DNA from: Diadema setosum
Lineage: Eukaryota; Echinodermata; Echinoidea; Diadematoida; Diadematidae
Direction of reading: 5' to 3'
DNA: 64,000 nucleotides
Assembly: GCF_964275005.1 (NCBI RefSeq)
Contig: NC_092702.1
Location: forward strand, 8,666,330-8,730,329
In this document: positions 23,976-36,452 of the stretch, in pieces
How the letters are laid out: each line of letters begins with the position of its first letter
Numbering within the stretch: position 1 is the stretch's first letter
The notes under the pieces: generated by a model
Told to the model about the DNA's origin: nothing
The model's database searches: none
The model's input: the letters and a program-made list of their open reading frames with translations, nothing else
Position numbers and translations under genes: made by a program

Positions 23976-25249
23976 ATAGATTATTTTAACATTATACTTA
24001 ATAGAGACATTATTTTTGTATTTAATTTAGTATTGGGTACTAATTGTCATGGGAAGTTTACATGTACTTTATGTATGGAACTGAAAATTAGCCATGATTT
24101 AATTAAACACACACATCATTATCAAATGCTATCCTCTCTCATGATTTGTTGTAAGTTAATGTTGGACACGTCGAAGTTGTACATACATAAAAAGCTGTGA
24201 GCAGGATGATATCCCTAATTCTTCAGATCCTAAGCAGGAAGTAAGCAATTTTTTTTTGTTTTTACTTTGATTATCCCAATGTCTTATTTTCCAAAAACTT
24301 AGAATAATGGATATTGTACCTATCACCCTCAATAGTATCTAATTCAGTGATACGTGTACATGTATATAATGGTAGTGATGATGTACGCAAGATGTCAAAA
24401 GCCCTGAGTTACTCCCTTTTACGAGTGATTCAACTGGTATGAAATTCCATGGTTTGCAAATGATCGACAATTGAACTTTGGTTACCTTTTTTTAGGAACA
24501 CCTTGTACATCAAATCTTTTAAACAGCTTGTATGCAGATCTTCAATGTAAAACTGTTGATTGATCCACAACCAATTGCAGTGCACCCCTATTAATGGAAT
24601 GACCCATATATTTTTTTTTCCTTTTAGAATTTATAGCTCACTGTTGACAGCTGAGATGAAATCCGATATATCAGTGGCAATGTGAATGGCATCCGTCTTT
24701 GCACCTACTAAAAAAAACAAAAAAACAACAAAAATATGTTCCCAACTCCCAAGTGAAAGTAGGATCCAAACAAAGTTGTGTCAAAAAAAAAAACCCGTAG
24801 GAGAAAAAAAAACAACAACACAATGTTGTTAATGATACTTTTCTTTTGGCATCTTTAGTAGATATGAATGCATTGCTTTTATTTGATTATCTATTTCCTA
24901 ATTTGAATCAATCTCAGTGGCCATTTTTCCTTTAAATTACATCACTGTGCATACTGCAAAACATGTTTATCCAGCTTTTATATTACTCTACGTTACTTAG
25001 TGTATGTAGCTATCAATCCCAAATTGCATGCAAGTCAAGTATTCCAGTTTTTACAACCTCAATGAAATGGTATTTAAGAAAATATTGACTGTTGCATAAA
25101 TCGTAATTTGCCTGAAGAATGTCAAAGCAGCCTTCACATAATTTGCCATCAACAACCAATTCCCCCCCCCCCCCTATTGTAAATTGCATGCAATACACTT
25201 TGAGAAATATGTTGTGATGGAATTTGCTGCAGTGGCCGTCTTTCTCTTC

Positions 25250-28200
25250 TTGTCATGTTGGTAAATTTGCCAATTCCTGAAAGTTACTGGTCCGGTAACA
25301 ATTTTTGCTAGTCTGGGACCGTTGAACCAGTGCCAGTGTTACCTTACATCTTTTTGGGCAAGTGCATGTACACGTATGTATGTTGCTGAGTGCACAAGCC
25401 GGTGGTTTCTGTTGAAGTACCTCATGTCGGAAGTTCAGTTTAGCCTTCAAGGCCTTCAACCTGTCTGCTTTAGTCTTGAGCACACTTTAGTATCATCAGG
25501 ACATTGTTCTGATTGCCATATGCCCCAGTGGACAATTCTATTGTTGTTTCAACATTTTGGACGACTTTTGCCTTTGCTTCCTCAGCGGCTCTCACCTTCT
25601 CTGCCAGTCCTGCTCAGCGACTAAGTTGTATCTGCTGTTATCTTTCCTTGAAAGCTTTGTGAGGCTTACCAATGGCTCTCTGTGACCAAGAAGAATTGAG
25701 CCTTTTCAGTGTCAGTTTCTCCCTGTAATTACAGGAGGGTCTTGCTGTGGGAGGACATTATGTAGGCTTCTATTGCAATTGTCAAAATGTTGGGTTTTTC
25801 CCTGAGTAGTCTGCTGAGATACTTGAACACAGAAAATTGTTGAGCTTGGGCAGTTCATGTTCCTCTGGGCTGGTATCATGCCATCTTACACCTTCAAGGC
25901 GATCTGAGAAATTTCTCTTCAAATGTTGTGGCATGGGTACAAGCATATATCACAACTTAGTCTAAAATCATCAAACATTGTCACTAATGAGTGCTGTTAC
26001 TGAGATCCTTTCATTGTCAAGTGAGTGTTGTTCAGCAATTGGGAGTCTCACAGAACCTTCCATACAGTCTCTGGCATACTCAGTCTCTTGTTGAAGGAAG
26101 TCAGTGATGCTTTGATAAATCACTCTAATTCCCATGACATGGATCTTGGCATCCTCATTGACGTTCCATAGTGGTTGAGTGACGACAATGTACAATGTAG
26201 GTATGATACCAGCCCCAAGTGCCTTGCATCCTGCTTATATTAAGTACTCACTCTTCCGCTTTGAAGTCATGCTTTGAGCTACTTATCATCTGCATTGTTC
26301 TCAAGGAAAGAGATCAGTTCTCCCACAGAAAGAATACTCCAGTAGCATTACTGAAAACAGTATAAAAAATAAATTTCATAGAACTGCTGGACAGAGTTTC
26401 TGAAATAATTGACTCTTTAGCCAGAGTCTTGCACACTCATAGGAATCTGCCATATGGCATCCTGACTTCTAATCACCTCCCCCATCCATTACCTTTAAAT
26501 ACCATTCTGATCAACCTCATTCATCTTGTTCCTGTGATTTGACTTCCTGAGAGACTTATCAAAGAATGCTTTTATAGGGCTTCGAAAAAAAAGAAAGATT
26601 CTTTCTGAGTTTCAAGAAACGATACTACTGATCAATGAGTCAGCCAAATGTACTAGAGCATGTAGGCCACAGAAGAAATTTCACAACTTTCCCAATAACA
26701 GCTTCTCATTTTTGGAAAGTAAGTCGTGATTTGATTCAGTTCAATTCAATTCAATTTATTTCCATCATCAACAAAATAAATCATTAAAGTATGCATTTGT
26801 TAGTTCATGTTATTGAGCAATTTGAAAAAAAAAAAGAAAAGAAATACAGCTCATGAGATATGAAACAATTTCATACAGGTACACTGTACGCTTGTTATTA
26901 TACATCAGGAAAACAATGCACACTTTGCAACAGAAATGAAGGAATAATTGAAACAATGGAAAAGAGCAGTTTTGTGTACTTAAAGAAGCAAAGCTTTTAC
27001 ATCATAGATTACTCAATAATGCTCAACAGTCTGTGGTAGAATATTTCTCCCAGGTTTTCTTCAAGCAGCTCATTTAATATTATGTGAGTACTTTATTGCC
27101 TGGTCTGGTATGGTAGATGAAATATTTAGCAGAACTTTCAGAGCTGTGTCATCTGTACCATGAGAGACTTCCTGTATGTCTTCAGTGCCCATCAGTGTGT
27201 TCAGTACATCATGTCCTGCCATGGAGGCAATGCCTCTAACTCTATAATGACCCTCTTTCATCCCTTACCATCACCGATGTGATATCCCTCATACTTTTGT
27301 CCGTGCTTGGAAGTTTCGACACACCGAAGACCATGGTTTTTCTCCCCAGATATGGTAACTCTTCTGTTGTTGTGCTATTCTCCAAGCCTCATCAGACTCA
27401 ATTCATGTAGACTACTCTTACTTGGCATTCCATCTGTTCTTAACCTAGCTAACTTTAGCACTGAAGTAATTACTGGGCCAATAACTGGGCTAAATGACAC
27501 ATTGTGATTTAGAAGTCCAGTATACATTTCTTAAATTCTGGGGAAAAGTGACTGCTACTGTCCTTTATTGGAAGTGAATCCTGCACCATTTTTTTCTGGG
27601 CCACTGATACTCTGGAATCAGATCTTTCTTTTCAGTGTCCATTTCTGACTCTTTTTCCTTTACCTTTGTCACTTCATCTCTTTCTCTCTCTTTGTTTTGC
27701 TTTTCTACATTTGACAAGCTGTTTCTAAAGCTTAGATTACTTGCATTGAAAATAATGAAGATTTTATCTGTTCCTTTTCAGTTCAGGGTTATTGGTTTGT
27801 AATTTGTCTTTTAAAAAATGACGATTCTCTTGTTTCAGATCGAAGGGGACTGTGTTTTACTGGATGTTCTGGACCTTGTCTGTGGTGGGACTGTAGTTGT
27901 TACTGGTGGTATTTTGGGTGTTGATGGTGGTATAGGAGCTGCAGGAGCAGTGGGACAAGCTATTGTAGGGTTATTGAAATTACAATAATTGAGTTGTAAG
28001 TCATTATGTTCCTTGTCCTTCTGAAGTCTGAGGAGCTTTCATTTAAGTTGTTCAATTTCTATCTGTAAGTATTAAGTGTTAAGGCTTTTTGTTGGGATGA
28101 AATATTGTGTGAAGTTTTCTTCACTGATTCGGTTGACATTTGGATTAAGAAATTTTAGGGCTTCTTTGTTTTTCATTTCACATATCAACTTATCATGCAT

Positions 28201-28990
28201 CTACATTGTATCTCCTAAGAAGGTCTTCAAATTCTTGGTACTATCTATCTTGTACCTTGGACATTGCCTACATGGATGCATTACATTTCCTTCATCAAAT
28301 TTGAACTGCGTAATAAGTCCTCAGCCCATATCTTCAATCTTCTCCATATTCAAACTTAGATTGGCTAATTCTCTTTTAGCAGCATACAGAAACTATGATG
28401 TGATGTATGCCTCCTCTTTCATTGCTTTTTTACTGACAGAATCACTGAAAGAAATTGTGTTACGACATTAGATGGGACAAAACAATGTGAAATCAGAAGA
28501 CACAACCTATCTCTTCTGTTAGTGTGTATTGAAGGGTTCAGAAGCGCTTGACAGTGGAAGATGTCAGTACTAACATATATTCCTGGTTTTATCCCAGAAG
28601 TCTGGGTAAAGCTTTGTATGAGCGGCGAGGATTTGCTGAATTTGAAGCTGGTGATGTGATGGTAGCCCCTCTGTGGTCCTCCATCCAAAGCTGCCATGGC
28701 AGATAGCAATTCATTGTTTTGACCATGGCAGTTTTTGCAGTGGAGCTGTGCGTTCTCCTATCCCAATCAACAGGAACAACAAAAAGAAGTGCAGGAAGAA
28801 GATGATGTCAGAGATAGATCCTTTTGAGACTCGCATTCCTTTGTCCACCAGGAAGCTGACCAGTATGCAAGTATGATGACCTGAAAACCAAAATATATCA
28901 TGAGTATGAATATTGTCTGACTTTTTGTTGGTGTGAATTATTTCCGTAAGTCTTCTGAAGAAAAGCAGTCTAGCAGCATTTGCAAAATGT
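25250..28990 (-). pseudogene. Decayed coding element of an unnamed, marine-invertebrate-expanded family
   Basis: The minus strand carries a chain of decayed coding blocks whose order matches predicted proteins I recall as multi-copy and uncharacterised in corals, amphioxus and sea urchins. From the 5' side: a Cys-containing block (HPCRQCPRYKIDSTKN, about 28.3 kb), a coiled-coil then Pro/Thr-rich segment (PTAPAAPIPPSTPKIPP, about 27.9 kb), a KHGQKYEGYH block with VRGIASMAGHDVLNTL (about 27.2 kb), NFFCGLHALVHLAD (26638-26679), VTQPLWNVNEDAKIHVMGI (about 26.17 kb), and a Lys-rich C-terminal segment ending near LKAKLNFRHEVLQQ (about 25.4 kb). The copy is broken, with well over ten breaks, and a LINE fragment lies inside it. 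A strong acceptor-like TTTTCAG near 28876 suggests the original had introns. I cannot name a function; a transposase-like role is a guess. Confidence 0.6.
26733..26990 (-). mobile_element. Short LINE 3' fragment (CR1/L2-like)
   Basis: TTCAATTCAATTCAATTTAT is the complement of a short-period LINE tail, as at the 29.35-kb LINE. The adjacent AT-rich sequence would be its 3' UTR. It lies inside the decayed 25-29-kb element, so it is younger than that element. The inner boundary is uncertain. Confidence 0.5.
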
Positions 28991-29906
28991 GTCAAAACAA
29001 ATCTTCCTCTCTTTGACTTGTAATTTTGTCAATCCTTTCTTGCAGAAGTAAATAACTGAAAAAACAGAAAAATGCCTGTGAGATTTACTGCAGCTGCAAT
29101 ATTAAAACTACAGATTTTCATGATTTCTTATCTTAGTAGACACAAGGCAATTGTAAAATATATAGTTGGTGATGATACTAATCATTATGTACTTTGATTG
29201 ATATGTACTCTGTCCTAGACTGAAAGTAGATTTTTCTTGACTAAATGAAATCAGAAATGAACTGTATGCCTGTGGCTATGTTCTGAGTACACATAAGACA
29301 GAACTGTCAAAGTGTAAGCGTAAACAGTGTTAAGTATTTCCTACAAAAAAAAATCAATTCAATTCAATTCAATTTCAATTCAATTTGATTCAATTCACTT
29401 TATTGATAATCATATAGAAATATATACAGTGTAAAATGTGTCGGAATGTGTCACAAAGAAAGCCAAAGGCTTGAGACAAGTGATCCCCTTTGTAGAGTTG
29501 GATACATAAGAATATACATGCAAATGCAGATTCAGAGTTACATTCAGAGTACTTACTGACAGTTACAGATTACATAGACAAATAAAATCAAATAAGAGAC
29601 ATATGCTACTACATTACACAAATAAAACAAACAGACAACAAAACTAACAAAGATGGACTGATACAATTCAATAGGCATTTAAAAGATATTTTTTTATATC
29701 TAGACTTAAAAGCACTGAGTGGATACATTCTTAAAAATTGAATCTAAATCATTCCAGAACTTAGCACCTTTATATAAAATAAATTTTTTTGTTTTGTTTT
29801 ATGCTCAAGCGACAAAATGACAACACAATATTATCCTTATTTCGAGTTTCAATGTTGTGTAATGTACGATTCAGTGTAAAACAACCATCAAAAATATCGG
29901 GTAAAA

Positions 29907-30798
29907 TTACATTAGAATATTTATACATAAAAAGGCCAAGTTTGACTGAGACACTGTCAGACACAGAGTATTCAGTTTTTGAAAAAGTGAAGCGGTGTGG
30001 TCAAGAGGGTTGGCGTTTGAACAAATCCGAATTGCTTTTTTCTGTGAAACAAATAAACGACTCAAATTAGTTAAGCTTGTTCCAGACCATACAAGACTAC
30101 AGTAATCAAAATGAGGCAAGATAAAGGCATTATACAACATAAAAAGAGCATGTAACGGCAGTATTGAACGGAGCTTATGCATTATACCAATAGAGATACT
30201 AATCTTCCCATGAATACTATTCACATGTTTAGAGCAAGTCAATTTATCATCAATAATAACTCCTAAATGAGTAATACTATCTACTCGATCAATAATTTGA
30301 TTATCTATCTTAATTTCTGAATACGAAATCAATGAAACATCTTGTCGAAAACTTCTGTTAGAGCGGAATATCATATATTTTGTCTTATCAACATTTATCT
30401 GTAGCTTATTGGCTTGGAGCCAGTCACAAACGTACATCATTTCAGTGTTAACAGCACTACACAGAGTATTTACGTCTCTATGTGAAAACAATATATTTGT
30501 ATTATCTGCATACAGAATGAATCGTAAAAATTTTGATGTATTTATTATATCATTAACGTATACCAAGAAAAGAAGAAGGCCCAAAATACTGCCAGGAGGC
30601 ACCCCACACGTTAAAGGTAATGTACTAGAGTTTGTGCCATTAATGTGAACTGTTTACGACCTGTAAGATAATCCCTGAACCAACTGAGGGATACACCACT
30701 AACACCAGAGTGTTCCAGTTTGTGCAGCAAAATGCTATGGTCAAGTGAATCAAAAGCTTTACTTAGATGGACGTAGAAGGCAATTACGGTTTCATATA
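29907..30798 (-). pseudogene. LINE RT, C-terminal part
   Basis: After the internal TIR element the minus strand resumes at ETVIAFYVHLSKAFDSLDHS and continues to WFRDYLTGRK. After a disturbed patch it continues with MPPGSILGLLLFLVY, ILYADNTNILF, LQANKLQINVDKTKYM and ITHLGVIIDDKL, then the post-RT thumb and C-terminal region. The second catalytic Asp pair reads DN instead of DD, enough alone to suggest an inactive enzyme. Confidence 0.8.
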
Positions 30799-31335
30799 CC
30801 CCGTTTATACTAAGGAAAAAGCGGGTTTTGAAACCCCCTGTAGCCGCTTCGAGCAGGCTTTCAGCTCAGTATAAACAGACAGAATTCAGAAAAGGCGATC
30901 CGGTCGGGTCCGGTCGGGTTCTGAAACCTCCTACGGGGGGAGGTTTCAGAACCCGCTATAGCAGGCTCGAGGAGGCTCGACAGCAGTATAAACGCTAGGG
31001 GGTTCGAAAAGCCGCTTTTTTGCCGACCCGGAAGTTATCTGGAGGTCATCGCGCGTTCATGATGTAAACAAGCAACTGCACCGGATCGCGAACCCACGTT
31101 GTTATAAATTCGCGCTCAGCAGTCACGTTTCCGCGCGAAAGTGATGCCACGAAAGCGCGCGCCGGTTTTCAGAGGGGAATTCGGTTACCATAGGAACGGA
31201 AGCCGTGACCCTGCTAAGACCCGCTCGGGCCTGCTTTCGCTCGCGCAGTATAAACAGACGAGAGCCCGCTTTTTCGTAGCGGGTTTTCGAACCTCCTCGA
31301 GGCGGCTCGAAAACCCGCTCGCAGTATAAACGGGG
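30799..31335. mobile_element. TA-flanked TIR element inserted in the LINE RT
   Basis: The ends are CCCCGTTTATACT and AGTATAAACGGGG, perfectly complementary and flanked by TA (30797-30798 and 31336-31337). The subterminal motif CAGTATAAACAGAC recurs and the GC-rich body has inverted segments (GCGGGTTTTGAAAC / GTAGCGGGTTTTCG). The RT reading continues in frame across the site when the element and one TA are set aside, which confirms the boundaries. It is non-coding. Confidence 0.85.
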
Positions 31336-32177
31336 TATTTGTTGTCAAGTGAAGCAAGGATTTGTTGGAGGGTATGTAAAAGAGCTAAGTCAGTTGAGTA
31401 AAAGGGTCGAAATCCAAACTGTTCTTTGGCCAGTATTTTGTTCTGGAGCAAGTAATCATACGATCTATTATAGATAATGCATTCCAGGATTTTGGAAAAT
31501 GCAGGTAAAAGAGAAATAGGACAGTAATTTTGTAATGCTTGTTTTTCGCCTTTCTTATAAATTGGGATTACTTTGGCTATCTTAAATGCGTCTGGTACAA
31601 CACCTGCGGTTAACAACAAATTGAATATAATTGAAAGAGGTTCGGCAATTGCAAAAAACAGTCTTCTTAATAAATACAACACTTATGTCATCATGTCCAG
31701 CAGACGAAGTATCTTTTAAACGTTGTACAACCTTGATGGTTTCATTTTCATCAGTAGGAAAAAAGAATCCTGATATTATTTTCTTGATTGGCCAGATGAT
31801 CTGAAAAATGGTTTGAGGATTTGTTGAAATTTTTTGAAATACGAGAACCTATTGATGCAAAATAAGAATTGAATGCATTGGCAATCATTTTGTCATCTTC
31901 TATTAATCTATGACCCTTCAGAATACGTTGAGGCAATCTTGAGGCATTGCTTTGTCTACCCAAAAATTTCATTAAAAGCTTTCCAAGTTTTACAAATATC
32001 ACTTTTGTTTCGTTCCAGTAAAAGTGTGTAATACTCTTGCTTCCGTAATCGAATATGTCTCAAGTCTATTTCTACGAGTGTATATCGTTCGTGCAATAAT
32101 TCATTTCTTTTGGAAGGGGAAGTGATATGTTTTCGATATAATCTCAGCTTTTTTGCAATTGATGACATAATAATCAA
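31336..32177 (-). pseudogene. LINE RT N-terminal part and linker
   Basis: The minus-strand pieces include SPSKRNELLHERYTLVEIDL, ANAFNSYFASIGSRISKN (the conserved fyF..i block before the RT), LLLTAGVVPDAFKIAKVIPI, then YKKGEKQALQNYCPISLLPA and KILAKEQFGFRPFYSTDLAL. The order is normal for a CR1/L2-type ORF2, with frame changes between pieces. Confidence 0.75.
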
Positions 32178-32310
32178 TAAACATGATCAAGACTGAATTG
32201 AGCGTAATAGATAAAATCGCATGTCAAAGTAAACAAACAATATGTCTTTGAATACGCTGTGAATTCATGTCGAAGGCAAAAGTGTAAGTGCAAATAATGA
32301 CAAGAATTAC

Positions 32311-32665
32311 CTGCTGTGATGACCCTTCACAGTTGACTCCAAAGATGCCACACTTTCAGGGTGTTAGGAAATAGATACATTTGTAGGTCCAGGCTGCTGT
32401 GGGTATACAGGATAGTGGATCTGTTGGGCGTGATCAAACTGGGCAGTTTTGATCCCCAGCTTTTTCATCATGCAGGGCTCTATTACATCTTGATGCCCTT
32501 TCCTGCGGGACCTCCTTCTGTCTCTTTGCATTTCTCAGATGGACAAGCTGCTACATCCAACACATCTCTGCTTCTCAGCCTCTGCCAGATTGGCACTCAT
32601 GTTTTGCTGGCATTGCCAACACAGGTTACTCATAAGCTTGCACACCAGTATGTGAGGGGTGTTTG
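32311..32665 (-). pseudogene. Coding-like Cys-rich segment with a donor-like end
   Basis: A minus-strand frame contains CWQCQQNMSANLAEAEKQRC and CVGC (two CxxC pairs, zinc-finger-like), then Arg-rich and Pro/Gln-rich sequence, with two in-frame stops. It ends at CAGCAG/GTAATT, a good donor. Its position upstream of the LINE, and the acceptor-like site near 28876 beyond it, suggest a decayed first exon of the 25-29-kb element with the LINE sitting in an intron. This is inference and the family is unknown. Confidence 0.35.
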
Positions 32666-33534
32666 AGTTCTGTACCAAGTGCATTCAGGAACACATTTCT
32701 TTCCTACCCAATTGCTGCAAAGAAAGACAAGAAAACAACAACAAACAAACAAACAAACAAACAAAAAACCACAGAACAAAACAGATTGAAGTCAATGTTT
32801 CAGTTGATTTTAGACTGGAACATCATGTCAATACACTGTAGATAGAATAGAATTTTGTAACTATAAAGTGATGGAACTGAAAACCTAAATTCCTTCTCTC
32901 TGTGGCTGCTGCACTAGCTGCAAGCAAAGCTGACTAGGACTCGAAGGGAGATAACTGAAAGTAAATTGAAGAGCCAGTGAATGTTGGCGGAAGCTGCGAT
33001 GTCACTGATGCACAGCTGTGTTCTGCTCGTTGCACGTACGCTCACTAGAGACCCCGCAAGCGTTAAAAGGGCGATGGAAACTTGACATTTGTTTCATGCT
33101 GTCTGTACACAAGTGTGTACTGTATATTTGTATGTCAGTATAAAAAGTATAGGTACTATGGTACACGGCCCTGGTTAGCTTTCACCTTTCCAATCTTTCA
33201 ACATGCCACTGTGTCAAGCAGTATTCTGCACAGGCAGTAGTCTGCACAAGTTGTAGGGAAAATTGCCAAGGAAAATATATATTTTTTTTTCTATCCCATA
33301 CCCAAAAAAGGATTGTGAAGGTGTGCTGTATGGTTGAGAAATCTCGATGCAGCGATGCAATAAAAACTTACCAACATTCTCAATATTGTGTTTAGGCCTA
33401 CTTGTTTGCGAGATCTCCCGAGCCTTGGAAACCCTGAATATGCTGCTGCATAATTATCATGACTTCAAGTGTACTCAAGTGGATAGGCAAATGTTCTCAA
33501 AGTATCTTGTAGTTCCGTGATACACTAAATCCCA

Positions 33535-33790
33535 AACGATGTCTCTCATATTTGCTGACTGGCGCTCGTTGCAGCACTTGCATTCTCTCGACGTTGGCAT
33601 AATGCTGCAACAGGTGCAGCTACACTATTGTCCTATCAGCTGAGTTTAGTCGTTCCTGCCCCTCCTCCCAAATCTGCTGAACTTGTTCTTGGCCCTGGGG
33701 CTGGAGGCGCGGTTTGACTTCAGTGCCACTGCCAGTGCCAACTGGACCTGCAAGGCGAAGTGGAGCAAAGTCATATCTCTGCAGACCCCC
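33535..33790 (-). pseudogene. Relic of a P2X7-tail-like Cys-rich domain
   Basis: The minus strand encodes RFGRRGRND, then CSCTCCSIMPTSRECKCCNE at 33565-33624. The spacing CxCxxCxxMPTxxECxCCxE and the preceding GRRGR match the zinc-binding intracellular (ballast) domain of P2X7 receptors, which also occurs alone in many multi-copy proteins of marine invertebrates. In-frame stops precede the Cys cluster, and the expected C-terminal half is not visible. An overlapping open frame (33620-34045) is a shadow. Confidence 0.5.
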
Positions 33791-34964
33791 ATTTCTGCCC
33801 AGCCCTGCAGAAGTCATACTTGTACTCGTCGATAAAAATGTACAAGTCAATATTGAGGAGTGAATAACACACAATACAACAACTTTTTTCCGATGAATTT
33901 GGGTCTCCTCAGCTGAACAAACTGCACAGTTGAATGCCAAAATATTCACAAAAAATTGAAGTTGATCAACTATCTTAGTAATATATGCATACGTGGTTTG
34001 TATGCAAAGTAGATTGCACACAGGTGGTAGCTTGAAAAAGACCATACCGATTTGATGTCAAATGCATGCTATTTTTAGTTTTTAAAAAGTGATATTAATT
34101 TTTTAAACATTTTTTATATTTACCACATATAAAAAGCTTAAAATGATTAATTCTAAAATGATGAAACTACAGATTGTTGCATTTTATGATGAATCATGAG
34201 TGACCATTTTGAAATACTTAAATTGGTTTTCCAAAGCACTACCTTCAACCCATAAGTTGTGCCTCACCTACATAGCAGCTTTTGCAGGCTCTTGCACGAT
34301 CACTTGCAGGAATTTTTCAAAAGTTGTGTATAATGGAGAGAGTGGGGAATTTCCTTGCATAAAAAGTGGTGAAAGGTTTTATCATGTACTCTTCTTAATT
34401 CAATCAGTACAGTGAAAATTCTCAGGACTTTGTCCCTTTAACATTTGAGAAAAATGAACATTTTTCTGGTGTAAATGATACATGTATATAATTTCTGGGG
34501 AAAAATAATGCCTTGCACTTCATCATTCACAAGACATTAGCTGTAGCTGCTTGCATGTCCATGACTCCACTATTCAAAACAACTACTAAAACATTAATTA
34601 AAAAAAAAGAAGAATTAAAAAAAAAGTCACTCTCAACAGACTCTAATGGGTAATCTAAAGTAGATCTTGACTGTGTTGCCGCAGCAGTGAGGCGGGATGG
34701 TATGACGTGGAATGACACAGTTAATCCATGGACTAGATCTAGGTGACGTTTGGGAATTTGGGCCAGTTTTTAAATTTTGTCTGCCAGCATGGCACGCAAG
34801 GTGTTGCAAATTCTTGAACATGATAGATAAACACTATCCTTTGTGTGTCCCTCTTATCACTTTCCTTCATATTTTACGTAGCTGAGACCTCACATCTGGC
34901 GATACTTTGTTGACCATGTAGAAGGTGGTCTCACAGCCCGCATTGCTATGCAGAATAAGCAACA

Positions 34965-36416
34965 GGGCCGGTATTCCATAAACTTCTAAGACAAATTGCT
35001 TAAGTTTAAGCAATTTGTCTTAGATTTTTGCTTAGCTAAGAAAATTGCCCTAACGGTATTCCATAAACTGTAAGGCATTTTTCTTAAGTCGGGCGATTAC
35101 GCGATTTGGCTAAGCAAAAATTTTAAATTCTGATGACGTCATAAGCAAGATATTCATGTCATCACTGTTCGCGAACAGCTGCCCGCGGTGATAGATGTAT
35201 TTTACGTGTTTAAGCAACAATCGCAACTACCCTAGCCACCCATGGAAAAAGATGTAGGCCTAATGCACACTTTTTCAGAGGCTTTTTTCTTTTCTTAATA
35301 GGAGCAACGTCTTCATATTACTCTAGGTCTCACAGTGTCTCTGTGCAACATGAGTAAACGGCCTACTTATTTAGTAGTAGGCAACCTCGACCTAACAGTT
35401 ACGTGTTGTTTTGGATCTTTTCGGCCAAAGTTACGGCCTTTTTAGTGAGACTCACACCGCAATCACATCACACCACATTTCAAGTACGACACCGAGTGAA
35501 CATCATGAAATCACGGGAATCAAAATCAAAGCGATGTTTACACCCTAACGTTACTAGGCCCAGATAACTCTAAAAAGTATTTAGTATACCGTACTCACCG
35601 ATCCGGTAGAGCCGAAGAGGACACTTCGGCTTTGTGACAGGGCTACTCGCCTGACTCGATACACAAACTGTGATCGCTGCACGTGTATAAGGGCATGTAT
35701 ACGTCTACGTCTAGTCTAGTAGGGGGTTGTGGCATAAATTCCGGGCGGCTATGTGCGTTCCTCTCAAAGATAGAACCTCTTTGGTTCCTCTAAAGCTGCG
35801 CGCTCCACTCCGCCGCTAATGCGCGCTGAGAAGGAGGTCGAGGGCACGCATATATAATACGCGCAACACACCCCACCCCCCCCCCCCCGATTCCCCCGTG
35901 GCCAATGGCCCACCGAGTTTCTACCGTATTGTTACTGCGCAAGTTCCTACGAGACGCACACGAGACGCACGCTTCGTCAAACCCTGAACTCATTTCATTT
36001 ACATTACTGATTACTGATGAACTTCTTTATTTAGCAAAAATATGAAAAATCATGAGCTAAAACCGCCATCTTTTCTACATCCCTGTTATGCTATACCCAT
36101 AATTTTTTCTTACTGGAACCCAAGTTAAGACAGCTCAATAGCTGTCTTAAATTTAGGGTAAATTTCTTAGACAAATGTCGTTATGGAATACCGACGGCAC
36201 ATTTTTAAGAAAATATGCTTAGCCAGCAAGCCGAAATCTGTCTTAGCTAAGACAAAATTCTTAGCAAAATTCTTAGCAAAATGCTAAGACAAATTCTTAG
36301 CCAATTTTTATGGAATACGAACTTAAGCTAAGAATTTTATCTTAGCCAGAAAATAAGCAAAATTGCTTAGATTTTCTGACTTAAGCATGCTTATCTAGTT
36401 TATGGAATACCGGCCC
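34965..36416. mobile_element. 1.45-kb TIR element with double inverted ends
   Basis: The 20-bp ends GGGCCGGTATTCCATAAACT are perfectly inverted at both sides. A second inner inverted pair (GGTATTCCATAAACTG near 35055, TATGGAATACC near 36183) suggests stacked ends. Just inside the left end is a 38-bp palindrome (34986-35023) with arms CTAAGACAAATTGCTTAA. The right end is full of CTTAGC/CTAAGAC repeats. The GC-rich middle (35.4-36.0 kb) has no transposase. I could not establish a target duplication, so the superfamily is open. Confidence 0.75.
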
Positions 36417-36452
36417 AGGTGTTTTGCTAATGTTGAAAGCAGTTGGGACCTG

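Larger units (their letters stand above)
29345..32180 (-). mobile_element. 5'-truncated CR1/L2-like LINE, split by a TIR element
   Basis: On the minus strand an endonuclease-RT linker (31.7-32.18 kb) is followed by an RT (about 29.9-31.7 kb) and a 3' UTR ending in a CAATT-type short-period tail (29350-29400 on the plus strand). RT blocks YCPISLLPAFSKILE, EQFGFRPFYSTDLAL, VHLSKAFDSLDHSILL, MPPGSILGLLLFLVYVNDI and LYADNTNILF match the CR1/L2 group; the catalytic YADD reads YADN. A 537-bp TIR element sits inside. The endonuclease is absent and the frame is broken, so the copy is inactive. Confidence 0.85.

Noticed and set aside
33620-34045. 141-codon minus frame
   Set aside because: The Cys cluster of the P2X7-like relic is read in a different frame, so this one is a shadow.
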